Below are positions 1 to 7,776 of a DNA stretch of 21,665 nt, piece after piece. The notes beneath the pieces are model-generated. The model was not told the DNA's origin. It searched no databases and saw only the letters and a program-made list of their open reading frames with translations. How positions within the stretch are numbered: position 1 is the first letter of the stretch; every line of letters begins with the position of its first letter. The stretch spans positions 1-21,665 of the forward strand of contig JBEKKU010000023.1 of assembly GCA_050010575.1 (NCBI GenBank). Direction: 5' to 3'. The translations under genes were made by a program, and so were the position numbers. Source of the DNA: Palsa-1188 sp050010575. GTDB taxonomy: Bacteria; Bacillota; DSM-12270; Thermacetogeniales; Thermacetogeniaceae.

Positions 1-200
1 ATGATCTGTTCCAACAGGTTGAATAGCTCTGCGATGATCTGGCAGCCCTCTTCAAAATCCCTTTCTGTCTCCTGTGGTTTTTTTAAGGCCACTGCAATAA
101 CAATTTCTATCAGGCGATCGATTCTTGCCAGTATCTGCTGCCCAATTGCCCTTTCTTTCTGCAGAGACAATGTTTTCACCTGCCTTGAGGAAATCTTCAT
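1..200 (-). CDS. Possible partial hypothetical protein, running off the left edge
   Basis: An open minus-strand frame starts at the ATG at 200 and stays open for 66 codons to the window edge. The predicted peptide begins MKISSRQVKTLSLQKERAIG and continues as charged and hydrophobic helix-like sequence ending near AELFNLLEQI. A stop lies three codons upstream, so this is the first usable start. I see no good ribosome binding site, which weakens the call. It lies just beyond the terminator hairpin of the acs operon and so would be a separate transcript or read-through gene. The plus strand is also open here (1-225), but its translation reads less like a protein. I recognise no family. Confidence 0.38.
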   Translation of the reverse strand, partial: MKISSRQVKTLSLQKERAIGQQILARIDRLIEIVIAVALKKPQETERDFEEGCQIIAELFNLLEQI

Positions 201-235
201 AGATCTTTATGCCAGACAGGCTTAGCTTAGACCAT

Positions 236-270
236 AACAATAACCCCGGACAGATACCGGGGTTATTGTT
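236..270 (-). terminator. Terminator hairpin of the acs-met operon
   Basis: A perfect 14-bp inverted repeat (236-249 and 257-270) encloses a 7-nt loop. On the minus strand the second arm ends in TTATTGTT, a T-rich 3' side. It lies 28 bases after the stop of the last operon gene (stop at 298), which is where an intrinsic terminator is expected. Confidence 0.8.
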
Positions 271-297
271 CACTTTAGTTGCCCAAACTGTTTTAGT

Positions 298-1338
298 CTA
301 ACTGAAGATGTAGTTACGGGCTTTACCTGCCGCTGCCTTGGCATGTCCAATAGTCTGAGGAATGTCCTTTGGCCCCTGGCAGACACCTGCCAGAAAAATA
401 CCCGGTTGGCTGGTGGCCATGGATTCTTCCTCAGAACCGCCGGCCAGAAAACCATAATCGTCCAGACCAATACCCAGTTTCTGGGCCAGATCGCCATTGC
501 CGGCAGCAGGGGTAATCGCCAGCGAGAGAACGATCAGGTCATACTTATCCTCGATTTGTTGACCATTCAAGGAATCGCTAAAGCGAACGGTCAGGCGATC
601 ATAGGGAAATCCGTAAATCTTTGAGGGGATCGCCCTGATAAACTTGACCTTGTCGGACTCTCTTAGTTGCTTGTCAAAATCGCCAAAGCCCTTTCCGAAG
701 CTCTGGAAGTCCATGTAGAATATATCCAGCTCGACCTCTGGAAGTTCGCTACGAATTAGCTTGGCTAGCTTGGCCGCATACATGCAGCAGACCCGGGAGC
801 AGTATCCATGTCCAATGGAAAGATCCCGGCTGCCAACGCATTGAATAAAGCCGATCTTCTTAACATCCGGTCCAAAGGCTGCGGTAAGGCTTCCTTTCTC
901 CTTCAGGGCCTTCTCCAGCTCCAGCCCGGAGATCACGTTCTTCTCCAAGCCATAGGCAAATTCGCTTCTTCTGTCCAGATTGTAAGGATCAAAGCCGGTG
1001 GCCACGATCACGGCCTGAAATTCCAACGCCAGATCCTGCCCGCCGCTGGCAACTGTGGCCTTATAACCCTTGCCGTTCTTGGTAAATTCCTCGATCGAAG
1101 CGTTGCTGAGAACCTGGATCAGAGGCTCCTGGGCCACCTTCTCCTTTTGCTGGAGAACCAGACAGGCGGCGCACCGGTTGCATTCATCGGTAGCCTTGCA
1201 GCAATACTCTGCCGCTCTGCCTCCGATATCCGCCGCCTTCTCCACCAGGAAAACCTCTACTCCCTGTGCAGCCAGATCAAGGGCGCTGGTCATGCCGGCG
1301 GCGCCGCCGCCAATCACGAGTACTTTTTTTCTATCCAA
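298..1338 (-). CDS. HdrA-like FAD-dependent oxidoreductase (short form)
   Basis: This 346-residue flavoprotein resembles the FAD-binding core of heterodisulfide reductase subunit A. Residues 8-15 hold a dinucleotide-binding GGGAAG motif, followed by VEKAADIGG typical of HdrA. A cysteine group lies at C46, C47, C53, C56 and C59, in the place where HdrA binds an Fe-S cluster. Later come FIQCVGSRD and YCSRVCCMYAAK (about residues 164-190), both HdrA signatures, and a C-terminal FAD-contact segment GIFLAGVCQGP. The two ferredoxin domains of full-length HdrA are missing. The start is TTG at 1338, placed 6 nt after GGAGGG. It is the last gene of the operon, after metF. I infer that it passes electrons to or from MetFV together with the HdrA-MvhD-like protein upstream. 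HdrB and HdrC are not encoded here. Confidence 0.85.
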   Translation of the reverse strand: MDRKKVLVIGGGAAGMTSALDLAAQGVEVFLVEKAADIGGRAAEYCCKATDECNRCAACLVLQQKEKVAQEPLIQVLSNASIEEFTKNGKGYKATVASGGQDLALEFQAVIVATGFDPYNLDRRSEFAYGLEKNVISGLELEKALKEKGSLTAAFGPDVKKIGFIQCVGSRDLSIGHGYCSRVCCMYAAKLAKLIRSELPEVELDIFYMDFQSFGKGFGDFDKQLRESDKVKFIRAIPSKIYGFPYDRLTVRFSDSLNGQQIEDKYDLIVLSLAITPAAGNGDLAQKLGIGLDDYGFLAGGSEEESMATSQPGIFLAGVCQGPKDIPQTIGHAKAAAGKARNYIFS

Positions 1339-1405
1339 ATTTAACCCTCCAATTCAGGTCATAGCTGCTTTTTCTTCTCCTTGGTATAGCAGCGAAAGTC
1401 TCGTC

Positions 1406-2446
1406 TTACGCCAGCTCCGGGACATAATTTTCAACGGTTGCCTTTTTCCACAAAGCTTTGATCTCGTCGCTGATCGGCGCCGGGTTGTCCTTGAACGCAG
1501 CGAACGGTCTGGGCAAGAGACCGGCTTTTGTCACGACCAGTGGCACGACTTCCTCCCAGGCCACGGCCATGATATGGACGCCAGCCACCCCTTCCATCTT
1601 CTTGCAGCGATTGACGTAATCCACCGTCAGGTCTAAGGCGCCGATCTTCCCATTTTCGGCCTTCTCCAAAAATTCGCAGAACTCATTCGACACTATCATC
1701 CCGGGCACGCCATGCTGCATGTAGCGGGCCATCTTCGGGGACTTGACCGGCATCAGGCCGGGGCTGATAAAGATCCGCTTGTGCAGGCCGCGTTGGACGA
1801 CCAGATCCATAAATTTCGCCCAGCGATCCCAATCCAGGATACACTGCGTCTGCACGAAATCGGCGCCAGCCTCGATCTTCTTCTCCAGGCGGGTCACCCG
1901 GAATTCGAAGGGATCGCCAAATGGGTTGGCGGCGCAGCCGATGAAGAACTTGGGAGGTTTCTTGCATTCCGCGCCGCACTCGAAACATCCGTCATCCCGC
2001 AGCCGCTTTGCAATGCTGATCAGTTGGAGAGAGTCCACGTCGTAGACGCCCTTGCAGCCGGGATGGTTGCCGAATGCCTGGTGGTCGCCGGTCAGGCAGA
2101 GCAGGTTGCGTACCCCTAGTGCATAGGCTGCCATCATATCAGCCTGCATGGCCAGGCGGTTGCGGTCTCTGCACGTCATCTGCCAGTTGGGTTCCAGCCC
2201 CAGTTGGATTAACCGGATTGCCGCCCCCCAGCTGGCGAGCCGGGTCATAGCGGTCTGGTTGTCTGTCAGGTTGATCGAGTCAACCCGCCCCTTCATCGCC
2301 TCGCCGTACATATCTACGTGGTGAAAGCTAGACTCCATGGGTGGTCCGACCTCGCCGGTGCAGACAAACTGGCCGGATACGTAAGTCTTCTCTAATGCGC
2401 TACCTGACTTCAAGGTTACTTCGGGTTTATCATTAGCTTCTGTCAA
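1406..2446 (-). CDS. metF: Methylenetetrahydrofolate reductase, catalytic subunit
   Basis: MetF reduces 5,10-methylene-THF to 5-methyl-THF, the last step of the methyl branch of the Wood-Ljungdahl pathway. At 346 residues it fits the acetogen type. Visible family features are the N-terminal EVGPP segment, the NLTDNQTA strand, the MTCRDRNR motif near residues 90-95 of the TIM barrel, and LLCLTGDH, which contacts flavin or folate in the family. The start is TTG at 2446, 9 nt after GGGAGG. An upstream gene overlap of 14 bp with metV suggests translational coupling and a MetF-MetV complex. Gene order places electron-transfer proteins on both sides, so the reductant is probably not plain NADH. Confidence 0.93.
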   Translation of the reverse strand: MTEANDKPEVTLKSGSALEKTYVSGQFVCTGEVGPPMESSFHHVDMYGEAMKGRVDSINLTDNQTAMTRLASWGAAIRLIQLGLEPNWQMTCRDRNRLAMQADMMAAYALGVRNLLCLTGDHQAFGNHPGCKGVYDVDSLQLISIAKRLRDDGCFECGAECKKPPKFFIGCAANPFGDPFEFRVTRLEKKIEAGADFVQTQCILDWDRWAKFMDLVVQRGLHKRIFISPGLMPVKSPKMARYMQHGVPGMIVSNEFCEFLEKAENGKIGALDLTVDYVNRCKKMEGVAGVHIMAVAWEEVVPLVVTKAGLLPRPFAAFKDNPAPISDEIKALWKKATVENYVPELA

Positions 2447-3104
2447 GGGTCAGATCCTCCCTTACATATGTTCTCGGTCCCTTGGCGCGCAGCCAGTTCT
2501 TCGCCGGAATAATCTCCCGCATCTTGTCCAGTTGTCCGATTTCGGACAGGCGGTCATAGATCAGCTGCCAGCCACAGGGCACGTCCTTGGAGACCTCGCA
2601 CACACCGTTCTGGGAGCCGCCGCAGGGGCCATTCAGCAAGCTCTTGGAGCAGCGGGTTATGGGGCAGATGCCGCCCGTCTTGTCTAGCACGCAGTCGCCA
2701 CAGGCCATGCACCGCTCTTCCCATTTACCGACATCGATGTTGGCGCCCAGCATCAGGGTGTTGACACCAGGGAAGATCGGTGTGGACGGGTACTTCTCGC
2801 CCAGGTACTGAATCCCGATGCCACAGGCCAGAGAGACAATCGCATCAACCTGTTCAACATTTTCGAGGAACTTGGCATTGTACTCAACGTCGCACTGCCG
2901 CTCCTCTGTCTGCTCCAGTATTTCGATCGGATTGCCGTCCTTGCTGCGCGCCATCCGGATCTGGGAAGCCAGAATACCGACTTCTTTCTCACCGCCAGTC
3001 AGGCACACGGTGACGCATCCGCGACATCCTGCTATAAGCACTTTTTTAAATGGCGCTACCATTTCAAGGATCTTTTCTACGGGTTTTCCTTCAGCAACGA
3101 TCAT
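2433..3104 (-). CDS. metV: MetV, Fe-S/zinc partner subunit of methylenetetrahydrofolate reductase
   Basis: This 223-residue protein matches MetV, the partner of acetogen MetF that carries Fe-S clusters and links MetF to electron donors. The N-terminus has GCRGCVTVC. The C-terminal half is rich in cysteines, with CMACGDC, GGICPITRC, GPCGG and GVCEV between about residues 132 and 170, as expected for cluster binding. The ATG at 3104 directly follows the TAA of the upstream HdrA-MvhD-like gene (TAAATG), and its 3' end overlaps metF, so the three are translated as a tight unit. Family members are often labelled 'methylenetetrahydrofolate reductase C-terminal domain protein'. Confidence 0.9.
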   Translation of the reverse strand: MIVAEGKPVEKILEMVAPFKKVLIAGCRGCVTVCLTGGEKEVGILASQIRMARSKDGNPIEILEQTEERQCDVEYNAKFLENVEQVDAIVSLACGIGIQYLGEKYPSTPIFPGVNTLMLGANIDVGKWEERCMACGDCVLDKTGGICPITRCSKSLLNGPCGGSQNGVCEVSKDVPCGWQLIYDRLSEIGQLDKMREIIPAKNWLRAKGPRTYVREDLTLDRS

Positions 3105-5009
3105 TTATTTTACCACCTTCCCAGGGTTTGTTCCAGATTGGCGAATTTTCTCCGCCATCTCTTTAACCGCTGCATTGAACTGGTTGCCCTGATTTGCAGC
3201 CACATGTACGAATTCAATACGGTCACCGAGCCCAACCTGGTTAAGCAGGGCCTGAGCTCTTTCCTTCCGCTGCTCGGCACGGTTGTTGCCCCAGACGTAC
3301 TTGCAATTTTCCTTGTGGCAAACCAGCAACATCACGCCGTCAGCCCCATATTCCAGGGCTTTTAGCAGGTAGATGACGTCGATCTTGCCGGAACAGGGAA
3401 CCTCCACGATTTGCAGGTCCTTCTGCAACTGAGGATCCAGGGTCTTGGCAAACTCTGATGCCAGATAACCTGAATTTTCGCAGGCGTAAGCCACGATCTT
3501 GGCCGGCTGCTTGATCTCGAAAAGGATCTCCTGATCAGAGTATAGCGGCAACTGGATTGCCTTGCCCGGACACTCTCCGGCACATACGCCGCACCTCTGG
3601 CACGCCAGCGGATTCATACGGGCAGCGGAATTGTACATATTGTCGTACTCGGCGTCATGGACGATCTCGATAGCGTGGTGAGGGCAGCAACGGTAGCAGG
3701 TCAGGCAGACCGCACATTTCTTCGCCTCGACCCGCGGCTGCAGGGACGGTACCTGCGCCTTACCTTTGGCAAAAGCGGATACCTCCGCAACTACAGCTTC
3801 AATTTCATTGTAGAGATCCGTGCCATGGATCGGCCCGTGGCAACTGCCGACAAAGAGGATGTAAGCCCGGTTCGATTTTATCGGCAGGAAATGAACGTTA
3901 TCCTTCTGGAAAAAGCCTCCCGGTCCCGTTCTGATATCCAGGATCTCGGCTAATTCCTGAGTTGCTGCCGCAGGAACGAAGTCCTCCGCCAGCACCAGGT
4001 AATCCGCAGCTACCCTGGTAGCATCTATCGGGAGAAATGGCTCACGATACTGGAAGGTTGCTCCGGCGGAGGTGCTATTGATCTGAAACTCTCCGTCATA
4101 TTTCAGGAAATTGACACCCTTCTTGCGGGCCAGCTCGTATTCCTGCTCCAGGTTGTCTGCGCAGACCTTCATGTCATCATAGATCACATCGACTTCCGAT
4201 GCGCCCTTATCCTTTAAATCTAGCGCCGCTTTCAACACCGCAGCAAAGGAGAGCAGCGAGTCCGCATCAGCCTTCCCCAGCACAAAAGCGACCTTCTTGC
4301 CGGTATAACTTTTATCTGTCTTGATGAACTGAGAAAGAGAAAGAATGCGCTCGTCAAGATTGACTCCGCCGTACTTGTTCGCGTCATACTGCGGCTGAGC
4401 CCCCAGGGCCAGCACGATGGCGCCAAAGCTCTGCTTGATAGTTTTGCCGTTTTCCAGTAGACGAACGGTAAAACTACCTGGAAAGCCATCCACCTCAACT
4501 ACCCTGGTTGTCTCATGGTCAATCTGGACAACCGGCTGGTTCTTGGAGATCGCCTTGGCTACCGCTGCCGCTTCGCTGCCGGAGCCAATCACCAGGACAT
4601 CCGGTGTCACTGCCAGCTCCTCATAACCGATCTCGGCCCGCAAATGCAATTTTCCAAGCGTACTATTGATCGCCGAGACTGCAGCTTCCACCGAATCAAC
4701 GGCAGATAGATCGATAAATTCTACATTATAGCGGCTTATGTCTTTCTCCTCCGCTAATTGTAGAAACTTGCGGGTAATGAACGGATCGTTGCAACCGACA
4801 ATGAGCAAGCGGTTTAACGAATATTTGTCGATCTCAGCAGCGACCTTCTCCTGCTCAGCCGTGCCGCAGACGACATCTGCTTCTCTGATGTACTCAAATT
4901 CCGCCTGGCTCTGGATGGCAGTCTTTACCTTGCTTAAATCAACCTTTTTGGAAACTTTACCGTCGCAATCACATAGGTAAATTCCAATTCTTATATTTGT
5001 TATAGTCAT
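3105..5009 (-). CDS. HdrA-like protein fused to a C-terminal MvhD-like domain
   Basis: This 634-residue protein combines HdrA-like and MvhD-like parts. The N-terminal region (about 1-115) resembles the HdrA N-domain, with a CDCDG motif at 13-17. A Rossmann-like segment follows with VIGSGSEAAAVA at about 140-151, a changed form of the HdrA FAD motif. Two 4Fe-4S ferredoxin motifs lie at 432-445 (CAVCLTCYRCCP region) and 470-480 (CQRCGVCAGECP). Residues 505-610 are MvhD-like, including VPCSGKIDVIYLLKALEYGA and VCHKENCKYVWGN. The first MvhD cysteine pair appears reduced to one cysteine (CENS). MvhD normally links hydrogenase or formate dehydrogenase to Hdr. Here it probably feeds MetFV. The ATG at 5009 follows AGGGGGA. 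It abuts metV. Confidence 0.85.
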   Translation of the reverse strand: MTITNIRIGIYLCDCDGKVSKKVDLSKVKTAIQSQAEFEYIREADVVCGTAEQEKVAAEIDKYSLNRLLIVGCNDPFITRKFLQLAEEKDISRYNVEFIDLSAVDSVEAAVSAINSTLGKLHLRAEIGYEELAVTPDVLVIGSGSEAAAVAKAISKNQPVVQIDHETTRVVEVDGFPGSFTVRLLENGKTIKQSFGAIVLALGAQPQYDANKYGGVNLDERILSLSQFIKTDKSYTGKKVAFVLGKADADSLLSFAAVLKAALDLKDKGASEVDVIYDDMKVCADNLEQEYELARKKGVNFLKYDGEFQINSTSAGATFQYREPFLPIDATRVAADYLVLAEDFVPAAATQELAEILDIRTGPGGFFQKDNVHFLPIKSNRAYILFVGSCHGPIHGTDLYNEIEAVVAEVSAFAKGKAQVPSLQPRVEAKKCAVCLTCYRCCPHHAIEIVHDAEYDNMYNSAARMNPLACQRCGVCAGECPGKAIQLPLYSDQEILFEIKQPAKIVAYACENSGYLASEFAKTLDPQLQKDLQIVEVPCSGKIDVIYLLKALEYGADGVMLLVCHKENCKYVWGNNRAEQRKERAQALLNQVGLGDRIEFVHVAANQGNQFNAAVKEMAEKIRQSGTNPGKVVK

Positions 5010-5073
5010 TAGGTTTCCCCCTGAAAATAAAACTTAGAAACCACTCCCCAAAAGGCTATCTCATTTTAATTTT

Positions 5074-5107
5074 TAGTAAGGTCCCGTCGCTAGACGGGAC
5101 CTTACTA
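5074..5107 (-). repeat. Perfect 15-bp stem hairpin inside the operon
   Basis: The arms 5074-5088 and 5093-5107 are exact inverted repeats around a 4-nt loop. They lie between acsE and the HdrA-MvhD-like gene. On the minus (coding) strand the hairpin is followed by an A-rich stretch, not a T-tract, so it does not look like a classic terminator for this operon. On the plus strand it is followed by TGTTTTGTTT. I infer an mRNA stability or processing element, or a weak attenuator. Confidence 0.7.
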
Positions 5108-5122
5108 TGTTTTGTTTACTTA

Positions 5123-5920
5123 CTACCTCTGCTTAAATACCTTCACGTACGAATCGCAATAGATCGCATGGTTCAGCAACATATCAGCGGTGGCAATGGC
5201 CTCGACCATTGTTTCATCGTTGACGTCGATGATCGCCGAATCGAGTCCGGCACAGATTGCCATCACCACATAGGTCCGGTTGACCAGCGACCGGTCCGGG
5301 GTGTTCTGGGAGACGTTGCTGAGTCCCAGGGTCGTATGCGGCGCTGGATCGCAGAGCGTTCTAATCTGGCGCAGTGCTTCCAGTACCTCGGGGGCATGCG
5401 GCTGAGCCACGTTGCAGGGCAGGATCAGCGGGTCGATGAACAGACTGTCGGTCGGCACACCGAATTCATCGGCCGCAGCTACCAGCTCCATAGCATGGGC
5501 GACACGGGCATCAGCGTTCAAGGGAATACCGGACTTGTCCATAGTCAGGGCCACGATCCCGGCACCATACTTGGCCGCCATCGGAAATACGCGCTCGATC
5601 TTCGCCCGCTCATTCGGGCAGGAGTTGATCAATGCCCCTGGCTTGCCAATGGCTATCAGTCCGGCCTCGATGGCGTCGTAGTTGGTGGAGTCCAGGGCGA
5701 TGGGGACATCGCTGACCTCCGAAATGATCTTGGCCATCCACTCCATCGATTTGAGGCGGTCAGCCGCAGTCGGGCCAACGTTGAGATCGAGATAGGCTGC
5801 ACCGGCCTGGGTCTGCTTGATCGCCCATTCCTGGATCGGCTTCGGGTCAAATTTGGCTACCGCCTCGCCGATGTCCTTGAACATACCGTTGATGCGCTCG
5901 CCAATCATGTAAAATGCCAT
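5123..5920 (-). CDS. acsE: Methyltetrahydrofolate:corrinoid/iron-sulfur protein methyltransferase
   Basis: AcsE moves the methyl group of methyl-THF to the cobalt of the corrinoid/iron-sulfur protein AcsCD. The 265-residue length matches the family (about 262). It is a pterin-binding TIM barrel: an N-terminal MIGERINGMF, then LDLNVGP, DSTNYDAIEAGL, and the NSCPNER segment are all typical. The ATG at 5920 has a strong AGAGGAGGT upstream. It follows acsD in the operon after a 49-bp gap, consistent with its known partner. A stem-loop follows the gene. Confidence 0.95.
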   Translation of the reverse strand: MAFYMIGERINGMFKDIGEAVAKFDPKPIQEWAIKQTQAGAAYLDLNVGPTAADRLKSMEWMAKIISEVSDVPIALDSTNYDAIEAGLIAIGKPGALINSCPNERAKIERVFPMAAKYGAGIVALTMDKSGIPLNADARVAHAMELVAAADEFGVPTDSLFIDPLILPCNVAQPHAPEVLEALRQIRTLCDPAPHTTLGLSNVSQNTPDRSLVNRTYVVMAICAGLDSAIIDVNDETMVEAIATADMLLNHAIYCDSYVKVFKQR

Positions 5921-5969
5921 CTGTTTACCTCCTCTTTGTGGTTTTTTTATCTACCTGTACAGCTTATTT

Positions 5970-6941
5970 CTAGTACTTGTTTGACACCAAGAGGGCATCC
6001 AGGTGCTTCTTGATCAACTGGGCGGCTGCGGGATGCCTGATCAGAATCAGGTCGCCGCCGGCTTGCAGCAGAGCCGCAGCAGTCATTGCCTCCCAGATAA
6101 CACCACGCTCTTTCTGATCGCCCCAGCCCGGGCCTGCATCTTCGTTAGCCGCATTCGGTTCTTTGGCACGCCACGCTTCAGGGCCAGCCAGGCAGATCAC
6201 CGGCAGGGCCATCATCTTATCACCGATGAGGGCGCCCCAGCGAGCACGCTCCATGATGGAGTAGGAGTATTCAATGCCGTAGCCGAGACCGCCGGTCAGG
6301 GGGTCGCTGATGATCTTGTCACCCGGCACACCCATCTCTGTAATCATGATGTTCAACTGTTTCATGATGTTGATGTCCACCGGGGAGCGGCCGATGATGC
6401 AGTGTTTGCCCATCATGGCAGCCGCAGCGATGGAGCGGTAGTTGTCTTTCTCGGCCACGCCCAGAGCGATGTTTTCGCCCGCAGCAGCCTCTGCTACCGC
6501 TTGCAGCACCTCGTTGTCCTTATCCGGGAAGCCGGGGCCCTCTACGATCAGCGGGGCGCCGGTATTCTCCAGGATCTTCTTGACCAACTTGGCGCATTCA
6601 TCGGCACTCTTGGAGTTTTCCAGTTCCGGGTCGGCGCCGCGCAACCGGAGATAGATTATGTCTCCGTATTCCTCGGCCTTCTTCGCCCAGGCTACGGGAT
6701 CGTCCCACACATCCGCGTAGTATTCATCAAAGCTAGGGCTCCAATCAGGCTTGATGTCCCAGATTTCGATGGCGATACTGGGACGATTGGGGATCTCGCC
6801 CTCGAACTGCAGGAACGGCAGCGTTGAACTCCCGCCCAACTTAACCGTATAAGCTCTAGTTCCGCCTTGTTCCTTGGTGGCGCCAAGCACTACTTCTTGA
6901 ACCTTGCCAGTAAACTTCTCTTTAATGATATCAACCGGCAT
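5970..6941 (-). CDS. acsD: Corrinoid/iron-sulfur protein, small subunit
   Basis: AcsD is the beta subunit of the heterodimeric corrinoid/iron-sulfur protein that carries the methyl group from AcsE to acetyl-CoA synthase. The 323-residue protein begins MPVDIIKEKFTGKVQEVVLG and contains PFLQFEGEIPNRP and AIEIWDIKPDW, both typical of the subunit's TIM barrel. The ATG at 6941 is preceded by GGAAAGGAG. It is separated from its partner acsC by a cooC-like gene, a layout seen in other clostridial clusters. Confidence 0.95.
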   Translation of the reverse strand: MPVDIIKEKFTGKVQEVVLGATKEQGGTRAYTVKLGGSSTLPFLQFEGEIPNRPSIAIEIWDIKPDWSPSFDEYYADVWDDPVAWAKKAEEYGDIIYLRLRGADPELENSKSADECAKLVKKILENTGAPLIVEGPGFPDKDNEVLQAVAEAAAGENIALGVAEKDNYRSIAAAAMMGKHCIIGRSPVDINIMKQLNIMITEMGVPGDKIISDPLTGGLGYGIEYSYSIMERARWGALIGDKMMALPVICLAGPEAWRAKEPNAANEDAGPGWGDQKERGVIWEAMTAAALLQAGGDLILIRHPAAAQLIKKHLDALLVSNKY

Positions 6942-6962
6942 AATGTACGCTCCTTTCCTCGG

Positions 6963-7706
6963 TTAAAATGGTAGTTTTTCAAACAACTTTTTGGATGCGC
7001 TCACCGCAACGCTCTCACTCGGGAGATCCAGCAATGCCTTTCCCTGAAGATCGTACTCTGCCACCACCGGATCATTGGGAATCGTACCCAGCAGTTCGAG
7101 CCCGCTGGCTGCGATCTCGCTCTCCAGCGGTGAGGCATCGCCGATCCTGGTAATGATCAGGTAGGCATTGCCGATCGGAATCTTCAGCGTTTTAGCCAGA
7201 TCATAGATCCTGCTTGCAGTGCGTACGCCTTTTGCAGTGGCATCGGAAACAACCAGCAGGATGTCGACGTTTTCGATCGTCTCCCGGCTGATATGTTCCA
7301 TCCCTGCCTCATTGTCAATGACCATGTAGTCGTAATTTTGTTCTAGAGAATCAAGGTGCCGTTTCAGGATCTCGCTGGGGAAGCAGTAACAGCCGGGGCC
7401 CTGTGGCCCTCCCATCACCAGCAGATCATAATCCCTGGTCTCCGTCAGAGCCTGATGCAGTTTCAGTTCGATGAATACGTCCTTGGTCATTCCGGTCGGA
7501 ACCTTATTTTTCTTGACATCGACCAGAATATTGGAAATGGTGTCCTCCACCTGTATTCCCAGGGCCTCGTTCAGGGTGGAGTTGAAATCGGCATCCACCG
7601 CCAGAATAGACCCTTTCTTGGATTCCACCAGATACCTCACCAGCAGTGCCGCCAGAGTGGTCTTGCCTGTTCCGCCCTTACCAGCCAGTGCAATATGTTT
7701 GGACAT
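6963..7706 (-). CDS. CooC/AcsF-type nickel-insertion ATPase
   Basis: This 247-residue MinD/ParA-type P-loop ATPase has the deviant Walker A motif GKGGTGKTT at residues 9-17 and a CxC motif (C106-Y-C108) matching the nickel-binding pair of CooC. CooC-type proteins deliver nickel to CODH; the related AcsF acts on acetyl-CoA synthase. I chose the ATG at 7706 rather than the farther upstream start at 7730, because GAGGTGG lies 5 nt before it. It sits between acsC and acsD. Which of the two cooC genes serves CODH and which serves AcsB cannot be told from sequence. Confidence 0.9.
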   Translation of the reverse strand: MSKHIALAGKGGTGKTTLAALLVRYLVESKKGSILAVDADFNSTLNEALGIQVEDTISNILVDVKKNKVPTGMTKDVFIELKLHQALTETRDYDLLVMGGPQGPGCYCFPSEILKRHLDSLEQNYDYMVIDNEAGMEHISRETIENVDILLVVSDATAKGVRTASRIYDLAKTLKIPIGNAYLIITRIGDASPLESEIAASGLELLGTIPNDPVVAEYDLQGKALLDLPSESVAVSASKKLFEKLPF

Positions 7707-7776
7707 ATCGGCCACCTCTTCTGCTCTCAATAACGCTGGCGGTTACATAGCACCAAGGCCTGTATCCGTGCCTGTC

